A stretch of 64,000 nucleotides of DNA from Thermoanaerobacterium thermosaccharolyticum DSM 571 (GCF_000145615.1 NC_014410.1:2095501-2159500), one strand, 5' to 3'. Positions 39,135 through 47,519 are shown, numbered from the stretch's first letter. The notes: a model not told the origin generated them from the sequence alone. Program-made: numbers and translations.

Positions 39135-39962
39135 CTAACTCTGTTCGTATCTGCTAAATAGTCTAAGATAATAGTGTTTAACCATATAATAACTTTCTAT
39201 TAACATAATCGAAATTATTAAAAGAATGATTTCCTCATAATAATATCCGATATTAACTGTTGTTAAAATCGGAAAGTCAAAACAAAAATGCATCATACAA
39301 GCTAAGTATATATTGCCAGTTCGTAAAAAAAGATAACTGAAATAGATACCTGTTATAAATATTTCAAAAAGTTTAGAAAAATTATAATGACGTATAGGAT
39401 AATGGGCAATCGAGAATAAAATATTTGTTAATATTATACTAAATACTATTTTTAAGACGTTGCTTTTTAAATTTAATATTTCAGATATTTTAAAATAAAG
39501 AGTGACTCTATATAAATATTCTTCTGTTAAAGCAACTAAAATAAATAAAATCATTTGTGATATTGCAACAATATAGTCTATCTTGTTCCAACTTGCAATA
39601 ATATTCTTAAAATCGGTCAACAAAAAAATATTATATATTTTAAATATATCTAGTATATACTTAGTAAATGTCAGCGATAATGACATAAATATGAATGCTT
39701 TGATTATAGATTTAAAAGACGTCTTAATATATTTTGTATAATTAAATTTTTTTAGTAGAAATAAAGCTAAAATTAACAACAAAATTTCCGTAATAAAATT
39801 GTAAACTAAATTACTACTTGTCATAACTAATGGATCATTATTTCTAATATTAAAAAAATAATATATACCTTCAAATAAATATATCATTATAAATTGATAA
39901 AAATATAAAGCCATGACAAAAATAAAAAATATTAAAATTAAAATATTAAATTTTTTAAACAT
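39135..39962 (-). CDS. CPBP-family intramembrane protease (intact)
   Basis: About 275 residues and eight helices. The CAAX/CPBP motifs EEYLYRVTLYFK, SIAHYP and a final MHFCFDF are present. These glutamic-type membrane proteases often sit in bacteriocin and RiPP clusters, where they process peptides or give immunity. The ATG at 39962 follows GAGGTG by six bases. It lies 225 bases behind the precursor gene in the same direction. Confidence 0.85.
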   Translation of the reverse strand: MFKKFNILILIFFIFVMALYFYQFIMIYLFEGIYYFFNIRNNDPLVMTSSNLVYNFITEILLLILALFLLKKFNYTKYIKTSFKSIIKAFIFMSLSLTFTKYILDIFKIYNIFLLTDFKNIIASWNKIDYIVAISQMILFILVALTEEYLYRVTLYFKISEILNLKSNVLKIVFSIILTNILFSIAHYPIRHYNFSKLFEIFITGIYFSYLFLRTGNIYLACMMHFCFDFPILTTVNIGYYYEEIILLIISIMLIESYYMVKHYYLRLFSRYEQS

Positions 39963-40048
39963 ATATTTCACCTCATTATTCAGTCTAATTTAAAAAAATA
40001 CGGAATTTATTCGAGTGCACTGAAAAAATAGTTAATCTTTGAGTTGCT

Positions 40049-40095
40049 ATACAATATGCGATATTATTTTAGATATTAATATCTATGCATTGTAT
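40049..40095 (-). other. bulged hairpin downstream of the precursor gene
   Basis: ATACAAT/ATTGTAT, GC/GC and GATATT/AATATC pair around a 12-base loop (40049-40065 with 40078-40095). No T tract follows. It may stabilise the precursor mRNA or partly stop transcription before the protease genes. Nothing else was recognised in 39972-40187. Confidence 0.45.
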
Positions 40096-40187
40096 GGCAA
40101 AACTATAAATTGACACTTTTTCAGGACTCTTTTATTCCGCTTTATTTATAAACAATAATACTTTGTTAAATCTTTAAATTTTCTCAA

Positions 40188-40352
40188 TTATCCTCTGTAT
40201 GCACACCAAGAACCACAAAAAGTACAATCACCACTGCCAATACCACCGTCTACCCAATCTAGCGGACAATAATAGACAGAACAACCTCCACCAGGACTTG
40301 GCTGTACCGATTCTGGCTTAACAATATCATTTGGTTTCATAATATACTCCAT
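40188..40352 (-). CDS. Cys-rich RiPP precursor peptide
   Basis: A 54-residue peptide starting MEYIMKPNDIVKPESVQPSP. A GGG follows at 21-23, then a Cys/Gly/aromatic core with cysteines at 24, 29, 43, 46 and 50 (GGGCSVYYC, GDCTFCGSWC). The MEYIMKP start resembles Clo7bot/CLI_3235-type clostridial Cys-rich peptides matured by radical SAM/SPASM enzymes, which is the kind of enzyme encoded four bases upstream. AGGAGGTG lies at good spacing before the ATG at 40352. The modified bonds (thioether or other) cannot be predicted. The family assignment is from memory of the pattern only. Confidence 0.75.
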   Translation of the reverse strand: MEYIMKPNDIVKPESVQPSPGGGCSVYYCPLDWVDGGIGSGDCTFCGSWCAYRG

Positions 40353-40356
40353 AATT

Positions 40357-41648
40357 TCACCTCCTTCCACTAATATCTTTAAATTGGTGATAATCTTTAA
40401 ATAATTTTAATAAATTTATTATATTATACTTAATAGTGCTGCATTCATTATTATAAAATGTGTTATACGGACAACTGCTTTGACATATCGGCATAATTTC
40501 ACATTTCAAGCATCTGTCTGGTAACTCCCAATTTGCCCATTCCAAAAATTCTTTTTGCTTAAACTTAATTCCATCCTTCAAATTGCCTATAGAAAACGAT
40601 TTGTTACATACTACATTCCAGCATTTATATAAATATCCTTCTGGGTCTATTACAAATGAATTACTTGAAATCGAACTACATACAACAGGTTTGTACAATG
40701 GATAAAAATGATTTATATTAACTTTTTTTCTATTAAATATTTTATAAATTCTATTTCAATGTCTGCAAAATCACTTTTGTTAAGACACATGTATTGAATT
40801 TTTTTACTTTCAGTATTTTCTACACTCGAAACCGGAGCTATATAAATATGAATCTTATCTAAAATCCCTTCATCGTTCAGTATATCTAATAATTGAAATA
40901 ATTGTTGATAATTATCTTTCGAAATATTAATTCTGATGGATACATTTAAAATTTCTATTATATTTCTTAAATTTTGAAAGATAACATCAAATGTACCTTG
41001 ACCATTTTCTAACGGTCTATTAATATCATGAATCTCTCTTATCCCATCTAATGTTATCTGCACACTGCTAATTTTACATTCATCTTTTAATATTTGAGCT
41101 ACACTTTTTGTCAATAAATAACCATTTGATATTATTCCTGACTCATATATAACATTATTTGCTTCTGCAATTTTTATTAATCTTTTGGATAAATCCCTTA
41201 TAATAGATAGAGCTAATAATGGCTCACCACCATACCAAGAGACTGAAATATTTTTATACCTACTTATATTTTTAGTAACAAATTCAATCAATAATTTTTG
41301 TACATCATCAGACATAAATAAATTTTCGTGTATTTCATAACAATATTTACATCTGAAATTGCATTGCAATGTAGGGGCTATAGTCAAGCCTAATGAACTA
41401 CTTCCATATCTCATAACTTTTTCAAAAAAATTCATATATCCAATTTCATCTTCATTATCATTAATGACAAATCCACCATTATATAAGTCTATCGACATTT
41501 TTTCGTCATAATCAGTATCATTATTCTTAATTTTTAAATATGTTTCATAATGGTCTTCATCAATTTTCGCATAAGCATTACTTAGCGAATTATATAAATA
41601 TTTACTTCCATCAATATCAAGTTCAATTGTAAATCTTGATGGTTTCAT
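40357..41648 (-). CDS. radical SAM/SPASM peptide maturase, split by a -1 frame change
   Basis: Two frames together encode about 430 residues. The first (41648 to 40713) carries the radical SAM cluster motif CNFRCKYCYE (CxxxCxxC, about residue 102) and SWYGGEPLL. The second (40357 to about 40720) carries SPASM cysteines: VVCSSI, YKCWNVV, CLKCEIMPICQSSCPY. A single extra base, or a -1 shift at an A-run, joins them exactly. It resembles CcpM-type maturases of Cys-rich clostridial peptides. The ATG follows GAGGAG. It is active only if frameshifting or transcript slippage occurs; otherwise it is a fresh pseudogene or a sequencing error. Confidence 0.8.
40722..40728 (-). other. slippery heptamer A AAA AAG in the maturase gene
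   Basis: In the zero frame the minus strand reads GAA AAA AAG TTA ATA TAA. The heptamer A AAA AAG is the dnaX-type -1 slippery sequence. A -1 shift continues into the SPASM-encoding frame. No strong downstream stem was seen. Confidence 0.6.
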
Positions 41649-41876
41649 TTATTATTCTCCTCACTCGTATAAATTCATTTATAATTTTGATTTTTAAACA
41701 AGGAGTTGTATTGATATTCATAAATGATTTTAGCTTAAAATTTAGCCAAGTCACTTTGGTAATTATTCATTAATCTATTTTAGTATTAAATAGTCGTACA
41801 TAGTTCATTTCTATTTCTTAAAAAGTAATTAGTATCAAATTCTTTTCAATCACATATATTAGTGTTGTTTGTAGCA

Positions 41877-42020
41877 CTATAATATGTCATAACCATTACA
41901 AACAATTGAATTATTCAATGTTAAAGCTGGTGGATCCTCCAATGGGTGTATATAAAATATTAGCACTAAAGACATGAACATCATTATAGATAAAATCAAT
42001 ATTTTCAATTTACTGTTCAT
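41877..42020 (-). CDS. small secreted-type peptide (47 aa), possible signal
   Basis: The peptide begins MNSKLKILILSIMMFMSLVL. A basic start and hydrophobic segment resemble a signal sequence; the tail is polar (LEDPPALTLNNSIVCNGYDIL). GGAGGGGG is seven bases before the ATG, and a consensus promoter lies upstream. Size and layout recall PapR/NprX-type pre-peptides that pair with XRE-TPR regulators, one of which lies at the other end of this cluster. An alternative is a small accessory or immunity peptide. It is too short for similarity alone to decide. Confidence 0.6.
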   Translation of the reverse strand: MNSKLKILILSIMMFMSLVLIFYIHPLEDPPALTLNNSIVCNGYDIL

Positions 42021-42060
42021 TTGACATCCCCCTCCGACTAAAATTTTCTATTTGTTTATT

Positions 42061-42089
42061 ATAATATCACTTATAAAAACAAAATGCAA
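42061..42089 (-). promoter_or_regulatory. promoter of the peptide/RiPP region
   Basis: TTGCAT (42084-42089), 17 bases, TATTAT (42061-42066). It would transcribe the 47-residue peptide gene and possibly the maturase operon beyond it. Nothing coding was recognised in 41649-41876. Confidence 0.65.
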
Positions 42090-42132
42090 TATATTTTTAA
42101 AATTTTATTTCATTTTTAAAAGATATCTCATA

Positions 42133-42148
42133 TTTTGAACGTTCAAAA
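42133..42148. promoter_or_regulatory. 16-bp perfect palindrome upstream of the RiPP promoter
   Basis: TTTTGAACGTTCAAAA is a perfect inverted repeat 44 bases upstream of the -35 box, a position usual for an activator. The 353-base stretch 42021-42373 otherwise holds only the promoter and a terminator. Confidence 0.5.
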
Positions 42149-42236
42149 ACATCAAATCTGATAAATCAAAAATTAATTTTAACAAAGCAAAAATGCTTGT
42201 AAACCAATGATTTGCGTAACTTTCGTATGAAATAAC

Positions 42237-42271
42237 AAAATCGTAGGCTTTCTTATAACCTACGATTTTTT
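42237..42271. terminator. bidirectional terminator after the HutP-like gene
   Basis: An AAAATCGTAGG/CCTACGATTTT stem with an 11-base loop is followed by T residues on the plus strand and TTTTG on the minus strand. It closes the 44.4-42.4 kb operon. Confidence 0.75.
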
Positions 42272-42373
42272 CTTAAATTTGAAGAGATTTTTTCGTGGAT
42301 CTCTAATGTAGCAATTTTATTATTTGCATCTACACTATGTAGATTGTATCACAAACACGGATACTTACAATTT

Positions 42374-42790
42374 TCAATACTTAAGAGATCTATGCCCTAA
42401 TCCAATGGCAACTTCATTTAAATTTAACATTCCAACAGCAAAAAATGCACAGACGCACAAATGCTCACCATAAAATGCTATCCCAATTTTGCCACCTATA
42501 TTAAGCCCCATAGCTTTATCTTTTATCTGCATTATGGCTTCATGTGTTGCACCTGCAACAGCGCCTTCACCCACATGGTTATCCTCCACAACACCTTCTC
42601 TTTTTGCCGCTACAACTGCCCTCTCTATTATCTTTGAAATTGAGTTAATGTATTCACCGCCATAATCTACTGCAGCTACCTTGATGCCTTCCTTTCCATA
42701 CTCTTCCTTTAACAAAGCTTCATCCTCTCTCCTTGACATGGCCATCCTTATGGCTACTCTTGCAACATCTATGCTTCTTATTTCTTTCAT
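42374..42790 (-). CDS. HutP-family protein
   Basis: A 138-residue protein resembling HutP, the metal- and histidine-dependent RNA-binding antiterminator of Bacillus hut genes. The family start (RSIDVARVAIRMAMSRRE) and the central GEGAVAGATHEAIMQIK with a His, plus a C-terminal IALGLGHRSL-like end (VAIGLGHRSL), are visible. There are no hut genes here, so its RNA target is unknown. It lies 35 bases behind the DUF554 gene in one direction, with AAGGGG before the ATG. Confidence 0.7.
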   Translation of the reverse strand: MKEIRSIDVARVAIRMAMSRREDEALLKEEYGKEGIKVAAVDYGGEYINSISKIIERAVVAAKREGVVEDNHVGEGAVAGATHEAIMQIKDKAMGLNIGGKIGIAFYGEHLCVCAFFAVGMLNLNEVAIGLGHRSLKY

Positions 42791-42825
42791 ACTAACAGCC
42801 CCTTAAAGGGCACCTCCTTCATCAT

Positions 42826-43512
42826 TTAAAATATCTTTAGTATTGTTTCGTATACAATAGGTATAAATATTGACGGAAGCAGATTCCCAATCTTTATTTT
42901 CGTCAAATTCAGCATATTTAATGATATGCCTATTATCAAAACACCCCCAATGGCAGACATGTCCGCAATCACGTTAGCAGTCAGCAAGTCTTTAAGGATC
43001 GATGCGCATATAGTTATGAAACCTTGATACACAAGGACGCTAATGGATGATATCATGACGCCTATCCCTAATGTCGATGCAAATATTATAGATGATATGC
43101 CGTCAAGCATAGACTTAGCAAATAAAATACTGTGGTCTCCCTGCAAACCGTCTTTCAATGCGCCCACAATCGCCATCGCACCAACACAGTATATGAGGCT
43201 TGCTGTAACAAAGCCTTCGCTTATCTTATTTTCACTACTTCTCGCTAATCTTCTTTCTAAAAAATTTCCAAACTCATTAAGCTTTTTCTCAATATCTAAT
43301 ATTTCACCTAAAATACCGCCTATACTCAAACTTATTATCACAAGCAGTAAATTTTTAAATTTTAAGGCACTATCAAATCCTATTATCAATACACTTAAAG
43401 ATATGGCATGCATAACTGTTGTTTTTACTCTCTCAGGAATACCAATCTTAAATAAAGTACCTGCAATACTTCCTGCAACTATAGAAGCTGCATTAACCAG
43501 CGTTCCTATCAT
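42826..43512 (-). CDS. DUF554 membrane protein
   Basis: A 228-residue protein with about seven membrane helices, of the DUF554 (YdfK-like) family. The N-terminal MIGTLVNAASIVAGSIAGTLF and the loop GGILGEILDIEKKLNEFG are characteristic. Function is unknown; a transport role is often assumed. Its ATG directly abuts the stop of the glycosylase gene, so the two are translationally linked. Confidence 0.85.
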   Translation of the reverse strand: MIGTLVNAASIVAGSIAGTLFKIGIPERVKTTVMHAISLSVLIIGFDSALKFKNLLLVIISLSIGGILGEILDIEKKLNEFGNFLERRLARSSENKISEGFVTASLIYCVGAMAIVGALKDGLQGDHSILFAKSMLDGISSIIFASTLGIGVMISSISVLVYQGFITICASILKDLLTANVIADMSAIGGVLIIGISLNMLNLTKIKIGNLLPSIFIPIVYETILKIF

Positions 43513-44424
43513 TTAATTTTTCCTCTCTCTAAATATATCTTTTGAAACATGGTCTTTTGCATAGTTAAATAGATACTGCTGAGCAAAACCAGACAAATCT
43601 CCAAACTTCTCTTTGGCAAAACTTTGTACATCTGCATTATTTGTCTTTCTTTTAAGGTATAAAAACTCAACAACGCGCTTTATCCACACATCTGTTGGAA
43701 ATGCTTCATATCTTCCGATTGAATAAAGAATTACACAGTCTGCAACTTTAGGCCCAACTCCTCTTATGCTCATAAGTATATTTCTTACTTCGTGTGTATC
43801 GTAAAGCTGCAGCTCAAAAAGATTGATTTCGTCATTAAATACTTTTAAAGCCGCATCAATTATATACTTTGATCTAAATCCGCACTTGCTGTTATTTAAT
43901 GATTCTTCATCTGCCATTATTATGTCCTGCACTTTTGGAAATGTATAATAAGTCTTATTTTTATATACGATAGGATGCCCAAATGCCCTGCTTAAATTTT
44001 CTATGACTTTTTTTATCTGAGGTATTCTGTTATTTTGAGATATTATGAAGGATATGAGTGTCTCCCACGTATCCTGTCTTAAAATCCTTATACCTTCACC
44101 GTACTTTATAGCCGCTCTTAAGATTTCATCTTGCGAAAGGGCTTCTTTGATTTTTCCATAGTCTCTCCCTAAGTCAAAATAGTCATACCATATATCATTA
44201 AAATCTGCCAAAGTGGTATTATCAATCGTCAATATATCTCCATCTAATTTTACATTTATTACCCTGTCAAACGCAACCCCCGTATAACTTCCATCATCTT
44301 CTTCATTCCATCTGAAACATTGTCCACATTCTAATGTCTCTTTAAGGTTAAAATCCTTGATTCCATGCACTATAACCTTAGAACCGGACATTTCTACTAA
44401 ATATCTCATTCTCCTCACCCACAT
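43513..44424 (-). CDS. ogg: 8-oxoguanine DNA glycosylase
   Basis: An OGG1-like HhH-GPD glycosylase/lyase of about 300 residues. The N-terminal domain has ETLECGQCFRW. The helix-hairpin-helix IRGVGPKVADCVILYS contains the catalytic Lys, and FPTDVWIKR supplies the catalytic Asp. It removes 8-oxoguanine from DNA. The start is unsure: the ATG at 44424 lacks a clear ribosome site, and one at 44409 has GAGGAG too close. Confidence 0.92.
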   Translation of the reverse strand: MWVRRMRYLVEMSGSKVIVHGIKDFNLKETLECGQCFRWNEEDDGSYTGVAFDRVINVKLDGDILTIDNTTLADFNDIWYDYFDLGRDYGKIKEALSQDEILRAAIKYGEGIRILRQDTWETLISFIISQNNRIPQIKKVIENLSRAFGHPIVYKNKTYYTFPKVQDIIMADEESLNNSKCGFRSKYIIDAALKVFNDEINLFELQLYDTHEVRNILMSIRGVGPKVADCVILYSIGRYEAFPTDVWIKRVVEFLYLKRKTNNADVQSFAKEKFGDLSGFAQQYLFNYAKDHVSKDIFRERKN

Positions 44425-44493
44425 ATAGGTTTTTTACTTCCTTACTACATAATATTTACTGACCTCTACAAATATTATATAATTTTTTGAAGA

Positions 44494-44519
44494 TAAAAAA
44501 AAGGCTTATTTGCCTTTAT
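44494..44519 (-). terminator. terminator after the P-loop protein gene
   Basis: A short AAAGGC/GCCTTT hairpin (44500-44505 with 44512-44517) is followed by an eight-T tract on the minus strand. Confidence 0.75.
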
Positions 44520-44544
44520 CAATATTTCTTATTCTATGCATTTT

Positions 44545-45351
44545 TTAATTATTGCTAATATAAAGTGCCTTTACATGAATTTTTATGTCCAGCACATTTA
44601 AAGACGTCATGTATTCAACGACACTTTTTATCTTCTTTATAGCTCCTCTTAAAACGCTGTTTATAGGTGTGCCATGTACCATGACAATCTCTATTTTTAT
44701 TATTATCCCTTCAGGGTAGTTCTCTGTTATAACTTTATTTATTTTATAAATGCCATCAAATTTTTTTGCCTCGTTAACTACAATGCTGTTAATCACATTT
44801 TCAGATATTGTATATTTACCAAGATAACTGTAATATGGCCTTACTACCGTCTTTTCAAAATCCATCTCTTTGCGCCGAAATATCCTCAGTGGGTCTATAA
44901 AATATCCTGAAAAATGTTTTTTAACCTCAAATGTTGGCACTGGTATTACATGCTTTCCTTCTTCATACCTTTTTTTTCTGGCCACCTCTATTTCTTCAGG
45001 TGATAAAATATTTTCTATATAAATTCTCTCTGACACAGGCGGCAGCGATAGCCTTTCAGCAATCCTATCCACCATTTTATCTGATGTTCCAATTATCAAT
45101 ATTTTGTCCGGTTTAAGTTCATCCAACGATTTTTTTACCTCTTTTACATGTTCTTCTTCTGTAAATATTGCTCTCCTTATAGCTTTAAGCTTCGTCTTTT
45201 CCCTTTTTGCCGAAAATCCTGACACAATCCTGTTTTCGCATATCAAAAGCCCATCATCAATGATATACTTTATGCCATATTTTCCTGCGACAAAAGATGC
45301 ATGATGGCTTTTACCACTTCCACTAGCACCGACAAAAGAATATACTTTCAA
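44545..45351 (-). CDS. P-loop ATPase with Asp23/Gls24-like C-terminal domain
   Basis: A 268-residue protein. The N-terminal Walker A is GASGSGKSHHA (about 8-16), followed by a kinase-like region. The C-terminal third (about 165-265: FEKTVVRPYYSYLGKYTISENVINSIV ... VHGTPINSVLRGAIKKIKSVVEYMT) looks like the Asp23/Gls24 envelope-stress fold. The role is unknown. A TTG start at 45351 is used, with GGAGGG six bases before it. It is monocistronic with its own terminator. Confidence 0.7.
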   Translation of the reverse strand: MKVYSFVGASGSGKSHHASFVAGKYGIKYIIDDGLLICENRIVSGFSAKREKTKLKAIRRAIFTEEEHVKEVKKSLDELKPDKILIIGTSDKMVDRIAERLSLPPVSERIYIENILSPEEIEVARKKRYEEGKHVIPVPTFEVKKHFSGYFIDPLRIFRRKEMDFEKTVVRPYYSYLGKYTISENVINSIVVNEAKKFDGIYKINKVITENYPEGIIIKIEIVMVHGTPINSVLRGAIKKIKSVVEYMTSLNVLDIKIHVKALYISNN

Positions 45352-45469
45352 TTGATACCCTCCAAAAATTAAAATAATGACTATAGGATATATTATACGG
45401 CAATTATTACGTTTTTCAATAAGAATTTCAAGACAACTCTTGTGACAAAAATTATAACAATAATTTATT

Positions 45470-45613
45470 TTATCTCTTCTTTTTTATACTTAGCTTTATC
45501 AAGGTCTGTAGAAATTTAACTGCAAATTCCATATCTATGTTGCTTTTAGAAAATGTTATTATGAATATTAGAATGACTAAACTGGAGGCGATTACAGTTA
45601 ACTGCATATCCAT
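45470..45613 (-). CDS. small membrane peptide (47 aa) beside the LytTR system
   Basis: The peptide begins MDMQLTVIASSLVILIFIIT. One hydrophobic helix is followed by an amphipathic, basic tail (VKFLQTLIKLSIKKKR). There is no Cys, so it is not an AgrD-type thiolactone precursor. GAGGTGAA precedes the ATG. Its promoter carries the same direct-repeat operator as the two-component operon, so it is a likely target or signal of that system. Confidence 0.65.
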   Translation of the reverse strand: MDMQLTVIASSLVILIFIITFSKSNIDMEFAVKFLQTLIKLSIKKKR

Positions 45614-45728
45614 GCTTTCACCTCACCTTCGCATAAAAACAGTAAAAATGAAAATTTGAATGTTAAAAATATATAAGTGGACTATAATGTTTTAGCATAT
45701 CTAAAATGATATTTGTGCTTTCATCTAA

Positions 45729-45795
45729 ATTATATACCTTTTTATAAAAAAATGTGGACATAGGAATTAAAATGTTATCTTCAGGAACAAAAATG
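45729..45795 (-). promoter_or_regulatory. LytTR-type direct-repeat operator and -10 box (small peptide gene)
   Basis: Two copies of CATTTT-N3-TCC (45763-45774 and 45784-45795 on the complementary strand: GGAATTAAAATG, GGAACAAAAATG) begin 21 bases apart and end 28 bases before TATAAT (45729-45734). There is no good -35 box, as in activator-dependent promoters. Confidence 0.65.
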
Positions 45796-45796
45796 A

Positions 45797-46648
45797 TTAT
45801 TTCTCATTTAATTTATAAGATGGTATTTCAACTGTTACATCAAAATATTTATCATCAATCTTTATGTTAATATCACCATTATAGCTATATACTATATCTT
45901 TAACAATAGATAATCCAGTTCCTCTTCCATCACCTTTTGTTGTAAAGCCACCACTTAAAATATTTCTTTTTACATCTTCACTAATTTCACCACATGTGTT
46001 TTTCACTATAAAGATGTAGTCAACTGGATCGCTTTTAAGCATTATTTCTATTCGCTTATTATTTTTTAACCTATCACATTCTTCAATGGCGTTATCTAAC
46101 AAGTTTCCTAAAACTGAACAAATATCATTTGTTACTTTTTTCGAGTATTTTAAATCCACAGTACATATAAAGTTCACCGAAATATTTTTCTCTATAGCAG
46201 CGCTTATTTTTGAATATAAAAGCAGATCTATTATATCGTTTCCAGTATCTACTTTTATAAGGCTGTTATTTATATCATCTATATAAGTCATTAAAAACTC
46301 TTCGGCATCTTCATACTTCATCTGTCTTATCAATTCGTATAAAACTAAAATCTTATTTCTCAATTCATGTTTATTCTTTCTGTATAAGTTGTTTTGTTCT
46401 TCTATAAATCTTAGTTTAAAATCATTTATAATGTATTGATACTCATTTTCCCCATTTATATAAATCATCCTTATAATCGTAAAAACCAAGACATTTATAA
46501 CTACAATCGTAAAAAATAAAAACAATTCAAAATCAGCCGGTATAATAATTTTCTGCTGATAATACATGCTATTGTTGAACATAAACGTTATAAAAATCAT
46601 GTACATAAAAAATATTGCTATTATTTTGTTTAAACTTTTTCTTATCAT
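45797..46648 (-). CDS. sensor histidine kinase (GHKL, AgrC/VirS-like)
   Basis: About 283 residues. Two N-terminal membrane helices (about 1-60) precede a coiled segment and phospho-acceptor region (RKNKHELRNKILVLYELI). The ATPase domain has NLLDNAIEECDR and GDGRGTGLSIVKDIV. It is shorter than AgrC, with fewer membrane spans. The ATG at 46648 follows GGGTGA. It lies directly behind the LytTR regulator gene, which is its partner. Confidence 0.85.
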   Translation of the reverse strand: MIRKSLNKIIAIFFMYMIFITFMFNNSMYYQQKIIIPADFELFLFFTIVVINVLVFTIIRMIYINGENEYQYIINDFKLRFIEEQNNLYRKNKHELRNKILVLYELIRQMKYEDAEEFLMTYIDDINNSLIKVDTGNDIIDLLLYSKISAAIEKNISVNFICTVDLKYSKKVTNDICSVLGNLLDNAIEECDRLKNNKRIEIMLKSDPVDYIFIVKNTCGEISEDVKRNILSGGFTTKGDGRGTGLSIVKDIVYSYNGDINIKIDDKYFDVTVEIPSYKLNEK

Positions 46649-46669
46649 GGTTTTCACCCATAAAGTTGG

Positions 46670-47401
46670 CTAATTTGCTTTCATTTCAACCGGCTGGTTT
46701 AATATATCTTTAAGACGATTCCTAAATTCATAGTACAGATTCTTTGATAGGTATGCCTTTTTATTTTTATTTCTAAAACTTATTTCTAAAGACGTTCTAT
46801 TTACAGATTTTATAGAATACACCTTATACAAATTTACAATATAAGATCTGCTTGTCTTGAAAAAAATTTTTTTATTCAGGAGTTTATAAACATCACTTAG
46901 GGAAGTATTTGACAGGAAATCTTCATATGTAGTGTAGAAAAAAGTCTTTTTCCGATTAGCTTCAATAAAGTATATATCATTCGCATTGATAAGTTTTATA
47001 TCATCACCACATCGTACTTCTATGATATTGGAAGAATCATTAAATTTCCTTTTTATTCTTTCTATTGTATTAAACAATCTTTCATAGTTTATAGGCTTTA
47101 TTATATAATCAGCAGCATATAGTTTTACTGCATCCTTTATATATTCCTCATATGACGTTATAAATATTATCTCTGTATTTGGAAGCAAGTCCCGTATATT
47201 TTTGACAACTTCTAAACCCGTCATTTCTGGTAGTTTTATATCTAAAATAGCTAATTCAGGCTTTACCTTTAATATAGCATTTAACAAATCTTTTCCTTCG
47301 TTTGTGATGTATTCAACTTTCACATCGCTTATCCCCATAACTTTTCTGCTTATCTCTCTTCTAAGCGAATCCTCATCTTCTGCTATTATCGCTCTAATCA
47401 T
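46670..47401 (-). CDS. LytTR-family response regulator
   Basis: A 243-residue protein. The receiver domain (about 1-120) has acidic residues EDED and phospho-acceptor Asp in AILDIKLPEMTG, and Lys in YIIKPINYERL. The C-terminal LytTR DNA-binding domain shows NDIYFIEANRKKTFFYT and FKTSRSYIVNLYKV. LytTR proteins bind paired direct repeats; such repeats lie upstream of this gene and of the 47-residue peptide gene. First gene of the operon with the kinase. Confidence 0.92.
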   Translation of the reverse strand: MIRAIIAEDEDSLRREISRKVMGISDVKVEYITNEGKDLLNAILKVKPELAILDIKLPEMTGLEVVKNIRDLLPNTEIIFITSYEEYIKDAVKLYAADYIIKPINYERLFNTIERIKRKFNDSSNIIEVRCGDDIKLINANDIYFIEANRKKTFFYTTYEDFLSNTSLSDVYKLLNKKIFFKTSRSYIVNLYKVYSIKSVNRTSLEISFRNKNKKAYLSKNLYYEFRNRLKDILNQPVEMKAN

Positions 47402-47484
47402 AAAATCACATCCTTTTATAAATTCTCGAATAATATAAATATTCGATATTCTTAAAAAAAATCCTTCAAAAATACCAATTTATG

Positions 47485-47519
47485 AAAAAATGAGAACAAG
47501 TCATACTCATTCCCATTTT
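47485..47519 (-). terminator. imperfect hairpin in the LytTR operon leader
   Basis: An AAAATGGGAATGAG/CTTGTTCTCATTTT imperfect stem is followed by T residues on the minus strand. It could end Nramp transcripts or attenuate the LytTR transcript, since it lies between the -10 box and the regulator gene. Confidence 0.5.

Noticed and set aside
45470-45613. AgrD-type cyclic peptide next to the AgrC/AgrA-like pair
   Set aside because: The peptide has no cysteine or serine at the ring position and there is no AgrB-type processing protease nearby.
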